This document shows, in pieces, positions 44,034 to 52,370 of a stretch of DNA of 64,000 nucleotides (positions within the stretch are counted from its first letter, which is position 1; each line of letters opens with the position of its first letter). Position numbers and translations under genes: made by a program. The notes beneath the pieces are model-generated. The model did not search any database and was not told the origin of the DNA. It worked only from the letters and a program-made list of their open reading frames with translations. Source of the stretch: Poriferisodalis sp965116245 (lineage in GTDB: Bacteria > Actinomycetota > Acidimicrobiia > Acidimicrobiales > Poriferisodalaceae); the NCBI GenBank assembly GCA_965116245.1, contig OZ220497.1, positions 806,001 through 870,000 on the forward strand, given 5' to 3'.

Positions 44034-45761
44034 CTACCACACCAGTGACGAGACGGCGTCGGTGGTCCACTCGAGCAGTGTCTGAGGCACAACCCCAACA
44101 ATGAGCGTGACAGCCACCGCGAGCGTGATGACAATGACTGTGGACAAGGGCAAACCGCCCCAACGCGGACGGCTCGTTCGCGCCACCGGCGAAGTCACAT
44201 CGGGTGAATCTGGCCCCTCGTCGACAGCGGGGGCGTACATCGCCAGCACGACGCGCAAGTAGGCGAAAGCGCCCACTACGGCGGTGATCATGGCAACGAC
44301 GGCAAGCACGTAGACCTTCCCGGTCACTGCGGCCCTGATCACCTCCAACTTAGCCACGAAGCCAGCCGTCAGCGGCACGCCAGCTTGCGCCAACAGCAAC
44401 AAAGTGAAGGCAAGCGTCAGCACTGGGCGGCGACGACCCAGACCGTTGTAGCGGGTCAAAGCGTGACCCTCAGGCGCGCGGCTACCCGATGAACCGTTAC
44501 TGTCTGATGAACCGTAACTGTCTGATGAACCCAGGGCTGACAAGATGGCGAAGCTGCCCAACGCCAAGAACGAATAGACGATCAGATAAAACGCTGCCGA
44601 CGAAGCTGCACCAGATGCCACAGCCGCAGCTTGGGCACCAATCGTCGTTGCGTCCGCTATCTCCGCTGCACCAGACATAGCAACGCTGGCTACCCCGTCT
44701 GCGACCGTCACCATCCATCGCGGGACCCCATCGGCTCCCCCAACAGCCGACAAGCCGACAAGCACAAAACCAGCGTGGCTAATCGAGCTGTAGGCCAACA
44801 TGCGCTTGACATCGGACTGGCAGATGGCCATCACCGCACCAACAGCCAGCGTGGCGAATGCCAGCCCAATCAGTATCGGTGTCCACTCCACGCTCTGGGA
44901 CATGACCGCTACGTAGAGCACACGCACCAGCGCTGCAAAACCGGCTGCTTTGGCAATCGATGCCAGGTAGCCAGTGACAGGGCTAGGCGCACCCTGATAC
45001 ACGTCGGGCGCCCAAAAGTGGAACGGAACAGCGGCGACTTTGAAGCCCAGGCCCACCATCAGCAATGCGATTCCAGCAAGCAACAGGTAGCTGGTGCCAC
45101 CGACTGACTCAATACTCACGTAGCCCCTGAGAAAATCGCCGATCATGGCCAGCTTGGTGCTACCCGTGGAGCCATATAGCAGCGCTATGCCGTATAACGC
45201 GAAGGCAGAACTGAACGCTCCTAGCACGAAGTACTTCATGGCAGCTTCGCGAGCTGACCCACGTCGACCAGCCAGCGCGATTAACACATAGGTCGCGATT
45301 GACAGCGACTCAAGACCCAAAAACAGCACGATGAGGTCGTTCGCGCCTGCCATGACAATCGCACCCGAAGCCGACGCAAGCAGCAGAGCAGCAAACTCCG
45401 GCGGCGACATGCCGTAGCGGTCAAAGGTGGAGTGCGCAGCCAGCGCTGTCATAACCACGCCGACGCCAACCAGCACGGTCAGCAGGCGGCTGAAGCCGTC
45501 GCTCACGAAGGCATCTGCCAGGGTTGAGCGAGACTCCGGTCCCCACAAGCCCCACTGAATTGCAGCGACAAGGGCTGCACCGGCGCCAGCCGCAGTGGCG
45601 AATGCGGTGGAAACCCAATCGGGTAGCGCCCGCGGAGCTAGTGAGGCCACAAGTAACAACCCAAGCGCGGCGCCCACAAGGATGATCTGCGGGACCAGCA
45701 CCCACCAGTCCACACTCGGCGCTAGGAACAGGCCAGATAGCGGCTCGCCAATCTGGCCCAT
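44034..45761 (-). CDS. nuoN: NADH-quinone oxidoreductase subunit N, cluster 1
   Basis: 575 residues, antiporter-like. Glu in FLGLESLSIATYVLIALAG and Lys in FKVAAVPFHFWAPDVYQGAP are conserved. A hydrophilic loop near residues 365-440 contains repeated Ser-Ser-Asp units from an 18-bp DNA duplication near 44485-44535. Last gene of the 14-gene cluster; overlaps nuoM by one base. Confidence 0.95.
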   Translation of the reverse strand: MGQIGEPLSGLFLAPSVDWWVLVPQIILVGAALGLLLVASLAPRALPDWVSTAFATAAGAGAALVAAIQWGLWGPESRSTLADAFVSDGFSRLLTVLVGVGVVMTALAAHSTFDRYGMSPPEFAALLLASASGAIVMAGANDLIVLFLGLESLSIATYVLIALAGRRGSAREAAMKYFVLGAFSSAFALYGIALLYGSTGSTKLAMIGDFLRGYVSIESVGGTSYLLLAGIALLMVGLGFKVAAVPFHFWAPDVYQGAPSPVTGYLASIAKAAGFAALVRVLYVAVMSQSVEWTPILIGLAFATLAVGAVMAICQSDVKRMLAYSSISHAGFVLVGLSAVGGADGVPRWMVTVADGVASVAMSGAAEIADATTIGAQAAAVASGAASSAAFYLIVYSFLALGSFAILSALGSSDSYGSSDSNGSSGSRAPEGHALTRYNGLGRRRPVLTLAFTLLLLAQAGVPLTAGFVAKLEVIRAAVTGKVYVLAVVAMITAVVGAFAYLRVVLAMYAPAVDEGPDSPDVTSPVARTSRPRWGGLPLSTVIVITLAVAVTLIVGVVPQTLLEWTTDAVSSLVW

Positions 45762-47341
45762 CAGTGGCCGTCCTCGTGGTTCATGATTATCGGGTCCGCC
45801 GGATCAGGCACAGTGAAGTCGCTGTGTGTTTCGAGGTGTGTCAGCAGCCGTTCAGCAGAGTGGTCCACGCTGTTGAGCAGCAGCTTCGGGTACACACCCA
45901 GCACCACCACTGCCACTACGAAAGGAGCCAGCGTCAACAACTCAGCGCGCCGCAGATCGGGTGTGTGACGGTCGGCCGCCCCAGGCTGCCCATGAAACAC
46001 CCGTTGGTAAGCCCACAACAAGTACAGCGCTGCCAAGATCACCCCGGCTGCGGCAATGATTGTCCAGGCGCGCCGCGTTTCAAATGACCCAATCAAAATC
46101 AGGAACTCACCCACGAAGCCGTTCAGACCGGGCACGCCCACCGATGCCAGCATGACCAGCGTGAACACCCCGGCATAGATCGGTGCCGCCGACTGGATTC
46201 CAGCGAGTTCGTCAATCTGACGAGTGTGTCGACGCTCGTACAGCATGCCGACCAACAAGAACAAAGCACCAGTGCTGATGCCATGGTTGACCATCTGGAT
46301 CACAGCACCACTCACCGCCTGCGCGGTGAAAGCGAAAATGCCGAGCACCACGAACCCCATGTGCGCCACCGAGGAATACGCCACCAGGCGCTTGAGGTCG
46401 CGCTGCATGGCCGCAGCAATCGCCCCCCAAATGACACCCACCACACCTACGGTTACGAGCACCGGAGCCGCCCAGTTGGAAGCCTCCGGGAACAGATACA
46501 GGCCAAACCGCAGCAGACCATAGGTGCCCAGCTTCAACATCACGGCCGCCAGGACTACCGAACCCGCGGTGGGTGCCTCGGTGTGGGCATCAGGTAACCA
46601 TGTGTGCAGCGGCACAACGGGCACCTTCACCAAGAACGCGATCGCGAAGGCTACGAAGCAAAGACGAGCGGTCTCAACTGGTAACTGCTGCGCTTCAGCC
46701 AAAGCCACCAAGTCAAAGGTGAGTTCGCCATTGGGGGAACCCAGCACTGCGGTTGCCACGATTGCCACCAGCAACAGTGCCGAGCCAGCCATCGTGTAGA
46801 TGAAGAACTTCGTAGCGGCGTAGCGGCGACCCTCGTAGCCCCAACCTGCGATCAACAGGTACATGGGCACCAACACCACTTCAAACATCACGAAGAACAA
46901 GAAGAGGTCAAGCGCAACGAAGGCGCCGACCGCGCCTGCCTGCAACAGCAACATCCAGGCCGTATACGGCTTGGGATCGCGGTGCGGATCAACGCCCGCC
47001 AGCACTATTGGCACCACCAGACTGGTCAGCACCACCAGCCAGAGCGAGATGCCGTCAACACCTACCTTCCAAGAAATGCCGAGTGCCGGGATCCACGACA
47101 CCGCGCTCTCAAACTGAAAGCCAGATTCTGCCGTGTTGAACTGCCACGCCAACGCCAGGGCCAGTGCCCCACCGATAGCGGCAAACAGTGCGCCGATTGG
47201 GCGGGCCAGATCCGGACGACCGCGGGGCAACAAAGCAACAACCAATGCGCCCACCGCTGGCACAAAAATGAGCGCGTTTAGCAGCGGGAAGTTGAGCGCC
47301 GCCTCCGAAACGGCAACCAGCGTGCCCACAGACGCGGCCAT
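45761..47341 (-). CDS. nuoM: NADH-quinone oxidoreductase subunit M, cluster 1
   Basis: 526 residues, antiporter-like. Glu in FVMFEVVLVPMYLLIAGWGY and Lys in LVKVPVVPLHTWLPDAHTEA are conserved. The protein ends in a His/Asp-rich tail. Two bases after nuoL. Confidence 0.95.
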   Translation of the reverse strand: MAASVGTLVAVSEAALNFPLLNALIFVPAVGALVVALLPRGRPDLARPIGALFAAIGGALALALAWQFNTAESGFQFESAVSWIPALGISWKVGVDGISLWLVVLTSLVVPIVLAGVDPHRDPKPYTAWMLLLQAGAVGAFVALDLFLFFVMFEVVLVPMYLLIAGWGYEGRRYAATKFFIYTMAGSALLLVAIVATAVLGSPNGELTFDLVALAEAQQLPVETARLCFVAFAIAFLVKVPVVPLHTWLPDAHTEAPTAGSVVLAAVMLKLGTYGLLRFGLYLFPEASNWAAPVLVTVGVVGVIWGAIAAAMQRDLKRLVAYSSVAHMGFVVLGIFAFTAQAVSGAVIQMVNHGISTGALFLLVGMLYERRHTRQIDELAGIQSAAPIYAGVFTLVMLASVGVPGLNGFVGEFLILIGSFETRRAWTIIAAAGVILAALYLLWAYQRVFHGQPGAADRHTPDLRRAELLTLAPFVVAVVVLGVYPKLLLNSVDHSAERLLTHLETHSDFTVPDPADPIIMNHEDGH

Positions 47342-47343
47342 GA

Positions 47344-49254
47344 TTAGGCGAGGCCCCGCAACGCAAGCCAGGTGACGAGGATGATCGCACCGACGGCGAC
47401 CGCGGATGCGTAGTGGCGCAGATAGCCCGATTGCAGCGGTCGCAGAACCTCACCCAGCATTCGCACCAGTCGCGCGATGCCATTGACCGCACCGTCAACG
47501 AAACGCCGATCTGCCTCAGCTACGGCGTTGAACGCAGCAGTGCCTGGGCCGCCGACGAAGTTTGAGATGCTGGAATCCACATAGAAGGCGTTCTCAAGCA
47601 AAGCCGGTTCAAGCCGGTCTGTTGGGACGCGCGCTTTCAGCCACACCCAGACTGCGAACGCGATACCCCCGAGCGCAGTTGCTGCAGCCATCAGAGCGAG
47701 CGCGAGCTTGGTGCCGGTCGCCGACGCGAACGCGTGCGGATGGGCGAGCACCGGCTCCAAGAAGTGCTCTAGCACCAACCAGTCGCCCACCAGCGGCAAG
47801 TTGACTGCGCCTCCAACCGCTGCGGTGCCCGCCAGCAGCACCAGCGGCGCTGTCATGGTCGCTGGCGACTCGTGCGGATGGACGCTGTCGTCCCAGCGTT
47901 GGCCGCCGAAGAACACTAAGAAAGTCTGACGGCTCATGTAATACGCAGTGAGTAACGCTGTGACTAGTCCGACTGCCCACAACAGCCAGTGCTGTTCCCA
48001 GGCGGCCAACAAAATCTCGTCCTTGGACCAGAACCCCGATAGGGGCGGCACTCCGGCGATGGCTAGCCACCCCACGATGAACGTGGCCGCCGTGACAGGC
48101 ATGAGAGCGCGCAGTGCGCCCATGTGTCGCATGTCTTGTTTGTCGCCGAGCCCGTGGATGACCGAACCGGCACCCAAAAACAAGAGTCCCTTGAAGAACG
48201 CGTGGGTCACAACATGGAATATCGCCGCCACGTACGCTCCGGAGCCGATCGCCAAGAACATGTAGCCGAGCTGGCTAACGGTGGAGTACGCCAACACCTT
48301 CTTGATGTCGTGCTGGGCTACCGCGGCCAGTGCGGCAAACAGCGCCGTTGCGGCTCCGACTACTGCTATGACAGCTAGCGCCGAATCGCTCAGCACCGGG
48401 TTGAGCCGCACCAGCAGGTACACACCGGCTGTCACCATGGTGGCGGCATGCACCATGGCCGAAACGGGAGTTGGGCCCTCCATGGCATCGGGGAGCCACA
48501 CGTACAGCGGTAGCTGCGCTGACTTGCCCGCGGCCGCCAGCAGCAGCAGCAGCGAAACAGCAGTAGCGGTGCCGTCGGCCAGTGCCGGAGCCGCTTGTGC
48601 GATCCCGACGTAGGAGACCGTGCCCAGGGTCGTCCACAGTAAGAACGTGGCCACCATGAAGCCGAAGTCGCCAACGCGGTTGGTGACGAACGCCTTCTTG
48701 CCAGCAGAAGCGGCCGTAGGTCGCTCGTGCCAGAAAGAGATGAGCAGATAGGAGCAAGTGCCGACACCTTCCCAGCCCAGGAACGTGACCACCAAATTCT
48801 CTCCCAACACCAACATGAGCATTGAGAACATGAACAAGTTGAGGTACAAGAAGAACTTGGAGTACTTGGGGTCGCCATGCATGTAGCCGATGGAGTACAG
48901 GTGAATGAGCGTCCCCACGCCAGTTACGAAGAGCGCCATCGTTATTGACAACGGGTCCACCAGCAGCGCGGCATCTACTTGAAGGTTGCCGTTTACTTGA
49001 AGGTTGCTCAGCGGCATCCACTCGAACAGTGTCGAGACGTGTGAGCGCCCGCCGTGACCGCCTGCGCCGCCAGTGGTCGCCTCGTCTAAGCCAAGCAACC
49101 CGATGAAAGTGACCACCGTCACCAGGAACGACAGCGCGCTGGCCGAAGTTGCCACCCAGCCAGCACGAGGCTCGCCTAGGCGCGGACCGGCCAGCAACAG
49201 CACTGCGAAGCCGGCAAGGGGCAGCGCAGGAATGAGCCATGCCAACTCAACCAT
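47344..49254 (-). CDS. nuoL: NADH-quinone oxidoreductase subunit L, cluster 1
   Basis: 636 residues. GWEGVGTCSYLLISFWHERP (helix 5 Glu) and KSAQLPLYVWLPDAMEGPTP (helix 7 Lys) are conserved, and the C-terminal lateral helix region is present. A short 18-bp duplication near 48976-49010 gives the LSNLQVNGNLQVD loop. ATG 49254, 18 bases after nuoK. Confidence 0.95.
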   Translation of the reverse strand: MVELAWLIPALPLAGFAVLLLAGPRLGEPRAGWVATSASALSFLVTVVTFIGLLGLDEATTGGAGGHGGRSHVSTLFEWMPLSNLQVNGNLQVDAALLVDPLSITMALFVTGVGTLIHLYSIGYMHGDPKYSKFFLYLNLFMFSMLMLVLGENLVVTFLGWEGVGTCSYLLISFWHERPTAASAGKKAFVTNRVGDFGFMVATFLLWTTLGTVSYVGIAQAAPALADGTATAVSLLLLLAAAGKSAQLPLYVWLPDAMEGPTPVSAMVHAATMVTAGVYLLVRLNPVLSDSALAVIAVVGAATALFAALAAVAQHDIKKVLAYSTVSQLGYMFLAIGSGAYVAAIFHVVTHAFFKGLLFLGAGSVIHGLGDKQDMRHMGALRALMPVTAATFIVGWLAIAGVPPLSGFWSKDEILLAAWEQHWLLWAVGLVTALLTAYYMSRQTFLVFFGGQRWDDSVHPHESPATMTAPLVLLAGTAAVGGAVNLPLVGDWLVLEHFLEPVLAHPHAFASATGTKLALALMAAATALGGIAFAVWVWLKARVPTDRLEPALLENAFYVDSSISNFVGGPGTAAFNAVAEADRRFVDGAVNGIARLVRMLGEVLRPLQSGYLRHYASAVAVGAIILVTWLALRGLA

Positions 49255-49272
49255 CGCCTTGATCCCCCGGTC

Positions 49273-49587
49273 TCAGCCCTTCAAGGCTGACAGGTCATCT
49301 GCTGTCGCACGAGGCGAAGCCCGCAGAACCGCCACCACCAACCCGAGCCCTACCACTACCTCAGCGGCCGCCACAACTAGCACGAACAGCACCACCGTGT
49401 GTCCATGCACATCGCCGAAGCGGTCAGCAAAAGCAATAAAGCTGAGGTTGACACCGTTGAGCATTAGCTCAACACACATCAGCATGATCAACGGGTTGCG
49501 CCGCAACAACAGGCCTGTACCACCAAGCACAAACAACAATGCCCCGAGCGTCAGATACCAGCCGGTCGTCACCTCTAGGCCGCTCAT
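49273..49587 (-). CDS. nuoK: NADH-quinone oxidoreductase subunit K, cluster 1
   Basis: 104 residues, three transmembrane helices with conserved Glu in MCVELMLNGVNLSFIAF and in VVAAAEVVVGLGLVVAV. Overlaps nuoJ by four bases (ATGA), indicating translational coupling. Confidence 0.95.
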   Translation of the reverse strand: MSGLEVTTGWYLTLGALLFVLGGTGLLLRRNPLIMLMCVELMLNGVNLSFIAFADRFGDVHGHTVVLFVLVVAAAEVVVGLGLVVAVLRASPRATADDLSALKG

Positions 49588-50321
49588 TGGCGCTCCTGTT
49601 GCTGCGGTCGCTGAACTGGGGAGTCTCCGCCCGAACTGGGTTGGCCCAGACTGGGTTGGCCCAGACTGGGTTGGCCCAGATTGCGTTGGCCCAGATTGGG
49701 TTGGCCGAGACTAGATCCGCCCTGGCGGGACAGCATCACGGTCGCGATGACCGCCACGATGAGCAGGAGCGAGGTCAGCTCAAACGCGTACACGTAGTCG
49801 GAGAACAGTGAGCGGGCGATAGCGCTGACATCTATGAGATAGCTCGAAGCGCTGCCGTCGGGCGCCCCAGCGCTCGGCAAGTTGTAGCAAACAATACTTG
49901 AGCTTGACGGGAGCGTTGACCTTGCGAGCGTGGCTGCTTCTTCGGCGCAATACGACCCAAGACCCCCGAAGATCTGGTCTATAGCAGTGACTAGCCAGAC
50001 CACGATGGCCACTCCGCCGAAACCGAACACGGCTGCAGTCCACCTCTGGGCCCCTAGTGCGTCCAGTCTTAGCTCCGCGGCCCTATCGACGCCCAGCAAC
50101 ATGATAACGAACAAGAACAAGACCACGATGGCACCGGCGTACACAATGACCTGCACGGCCGCGATGAAGTGCGCCTGCTGAGCTACGAACAGCACAGCGA
50201 CGCCGAACAGCGTCATCACCAACATGAGAGCTGCGTGTACTGGGTTGCGGAACAAAATGACGCCGACCGCGCCAGCCAGGCACGCGGCGCCCGCGACCGC
50301 AAAAACGATTACCTCAATCAT
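49584..50321 (-). CDS. nuoJ: NADH-quinone oxidoreductase subunit J, cluster 1, with repeat tail
   Basis: 245 residues from ATG 50321; an in-frame TTG at 50327 is possible. Five-helix core with HAALMLVMTLFGVAVLFVAQ and VIVYAGAIVVLFLFVIMLLG. A periplasmic or loop insertion with cysteines lies at about 125-160. After the last helix it has an extra tail of about 45 residues built from five LGQPS-type pentapeptides. The tail is encoded by a 15-bp tandem repeat and is absent from cluster 2 NuoJ. Confidence 0.93.
   Translation of the reverse strand: MIEVIVFAVAGAACLAGAVGVILFRNPVHAALMLVMTLFGVAVLFVAQQAHFIAAVQVIVYAGAIVVLFLFVIMLLGVDRAAELRLDALGAQRWTAAVFGFGGVAIVVWLVTAIDQIFGGLGSYCAEEAATLARSTLPSSSSIVCYNLPSAGAPDGSASSYLIDVSAIARSLFSDYVYAFELTSLLLIVAVIATVMLSRQGGSSLGQPNLGQRNLGQPSLGQPSLGQPSSGGDSPVQRPQQQERQ
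49641..49715 (-). repeat. 15-bp tandem repeat, five copies (LGQPS) in nuoJ
   Basis: Five consecutive copies of TTGGCCCAGACTGGG (plus strand), the third to fifth diverged. On the minus strand they encode LGQPS, LGQPN and LGQRN units at the NuoJ C-terminus. Confidence 0.95.
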
Positions 50322-50350
50322 CAGCAAACTCAGGCATCAGCAAACTCAGG
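50319..50350. repeat. 16-bp tandem duplication at the nuoJ start
   Basis: CATCAGCAAACTCAGG twice in succession. The first copy contains the nuoJ start codon, so an extra, out-of-frame start was created upstream. Confidence 0.88.
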
Positions 50351-50361
50351 CACCAACCCAG

Positions 50362-51072
50362 CTAGGCATCAGCGCTGGTCCTGTTGGTTTCGCTGCTGCT
50401 CGGTGTGCTGGTCTCACCAGTTTCGTCGTGATCAGTCTCATCGTTGTCCGCGTCGTCCGCATGATCCGCGTGATCCGCGTGATAGTCCGCGTGCTGACCC
50501 TGCTCGGGAGCGCGCACGCCATAGCCCAGCTCGCCACTCCAGCCCACTTTGCCCTCATAGGCAGGTTGACCTGAGGGCGAGGTGGCTCGCATCCAACCAG
50601 AGGTGTGCTCGTCGTCACCGTCGTGCCACAGTTCCCACGGCTGATGCCGGGGGCGTCCATCGTCATCGGTCAGCAGTTCCTCCTTGGTGTAGATGGCATC
50701 CCGCCGGGTGGGGAAACTGAACTCAAAGACCTTCGTCTCGGTGATGGCCTCGGTGGGGCAGGCTTCTACGCATAGGTCGCAGTGAATGCAGCGCAGGTAG
50801 TTAATCTCGTACACGTAGCCATAGCGCTCACCTGGCGACACTGGACTGTCGGATGGATTGTCGGCTCCGCGCACATAGATGCAGCGAGCTGGACACACTC
50901 CAGCGCACAGCTCGCACCCGATGCACTTCTCCATGCCGTCGGGGTAACGGTTGAGCACGTGTCGGCCGTGAAAGCGCACGGGCTTCGGCCGCTTCTCCTT
51001 CGGGTACTCAGTGGTGACTCGTTCGCCGAAGAGCTTGCCGAACGTGACCTTGAAGCCGTCGAGATAGCCCAT
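50362..51072 (-). CDS. nuoI: NADH-quinone oxidoreductase subunit I, cluster 1
   Basis: 236 residues from ATG 51072, which overlaps the nuoH stop by one base. Two 4Fe-4S motifs: CIGCELCAGVCPARCIYV and CIHCDLCVEACPTEAITE. N-terminal FKVTFGKLFGERVTTEYPKE is typical. The last 45 residues are an acidic His/Asp/Ala tail (HADHADHADDADND) encoded by 9-bp repeats at about 50429-50495. Confidence 0.95.
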   Translation of the reverse strand: MGYLDGFKVTFGKLFGERVTTEYPKEKRPKPVRFHGRHVLNRYPDGMEKCIGCELCAGVCPARCIYVRGADNPSDSPVSPGERYGYVYEINYLRCIHCDLCVEACPTEAITETKVFEFSFPTRRDAIYTKEELLTDDDGRPRHQPWELWHDGDDEHTSGWMRATSPSGQPAYEGKVGWSGELGYGVRAPEQGQHADYHADHADHADDADNDETDHDETGETSTPSSSETNRTSADA

Positions 51073-52370
51073 CAGTCGCCGCCTGCTGTGCTTGACAGCT
51101 CTTGGTTTGCCAGTGCTGGGTCCGGTAGTTCTGGGTCTGGCAATCTGGGTTCTGGCAATCTGGGATCCGAGAGAGCCGGGTCTGCAACCCTGCGCTTGGC
51201 CGCCCGCTGCGCTGCTGACAAGAGCGACCAACCTATGGCGCCGACCGCGGTGCCCACAACCACGATCCAAGCCCGCCGCCAGCCCTGGAAAGTATCAAGC
51301 TGGCTCATGCCAAGCAGCATGAGCCAATACAGCATGATCGGGATGAGCACCTTCCAGCCCAGCGACATCAACTGGTCGTAGCGCAGTCGGGGCAACGTGG
51401 CCCTGAACCACACGAACAGGAAAAGGAACGCGAGCACCTTGACCAGGAACCACACGGTCGGCCATAGCCAGGTCAAACCAAAGAAGATTGGACCGGCTGG
51501 TCCGCCGAAGAACAGCGTCACCATAATCGCAGACATCGTGATGACATTCATGAACTCGGCCAAGAAAAACAGCGCGAACCGGATCGAGGAATACTCGGTA
51601 TGAAAGCCGCCCACTAGCTCCTGCTCGGCCTCAACCAAATCGAAGGGCGGGCGGTTCAGCTCAGCAGTCACAGCGATAAGAAAGACCAGGAACGGCACGA
51701 TGCCGGTCTGGAGCCAGAACCAGGTGTCCAACCCACCGGACTGGAGCGACACGATGCGCTGCGTTGAGAGCGAACCCGCAACTAGCACTACCGCCACAAC
51801 GGACATGCCCAGCGCGGCTTCATAGGAAATTGCCTGCGCAGAGGCCCGCACCGACCCGATTAGCGGGTACTTCGACCCCGAGGACCAGCCCGCCAACATG
51901 ACACCGTAAACAGCAATCGACGACATCGCGAGCAGCAACAGAATGCCGACCGGCGGATCCGCCACTTGCAAGATGGTTTCCTTGCCGAATAGCGTGACAG
52001 TGCCGCTGCGTTCACCCAATGCACCAGCATCGCTGAAGACTCCACCAACTGGCACGATCGCGAACGCCACAAATGCTGTCACCGCCGAGATGTACGGCGC
52101 CAACCGAAAGACCAGCGGATCTGAGTTGGCCGGGCGCAGATCTTCTTTAAAGAAGAACTTGACGCCATCTGCGAAGGCCTGTAGCAGGCCCCATGGCCCG
52201 GCAACGTTGGGGCCAATTCGGTGTTGCATGTCTGAGATCAGCTTGCGCTCAAACCAAATCATGAACATCGTGGCAACCAGCAGCGCGGCGAACGCCACAA
52301 AGATCTTGATGCCCACTATTGCGACATCGCCCCAGTCGACACCGTCCGTGAAGAGTGGGTCGCCGGTCAT
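51072..52370 (-). CDS. nuoH: NADH-quinone oxidoreductase subunit H, cluster 1
   Basis: 432 residues. Eight-helix core with QHRIGPNVAGPWGLLQAFAD and FDLVEAEQELVGGFHTEYSS. About 40 extra C-terminal residues contain PDPxL-type pentapeptide repeats from a degenerate 15-bp DNA repeat near 51115-51170. Overlaps nuoG by four bases. Confidence 0.95.
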   Translation of the reverse strand: MTGDPLFTDGVDWGDVAIVGIKIFVAFAALLVATMFMIWFERKLISDMQHRIGPNVAGPWGLLQAFADGVKFFFKEDLRPANSDPLVFRLAPYISAVTAFVAFAIVPVGGVFSDAGALGERSGTVTLFGKETILQVADPPVGILLLLAMSSIAVYGVMLAGWSSGSKYPLIGSVRASAQAISYEAALGMSVVAVVLVAGSLSTQRIVSLQSGGLDTWFWLQTGIVPFLVFLIAVTAELNRPPFDLVEAEQELVGGFHTEYSSIRFALFFLAEFMNVITMSAIMVTLFFGGPAGPIFFGLTWLWPTVWFLVKVLAFLFLFVWFRATLPRLRYDQLMSLGWKVLIPIMLYWLMLLGMSQLDTFQGWRRAWIVVVGTAVGAIGWSLLSAAQRAAKRRVADPALSDPRLPEPRLPDPELPDPALANQELSSTAGGD

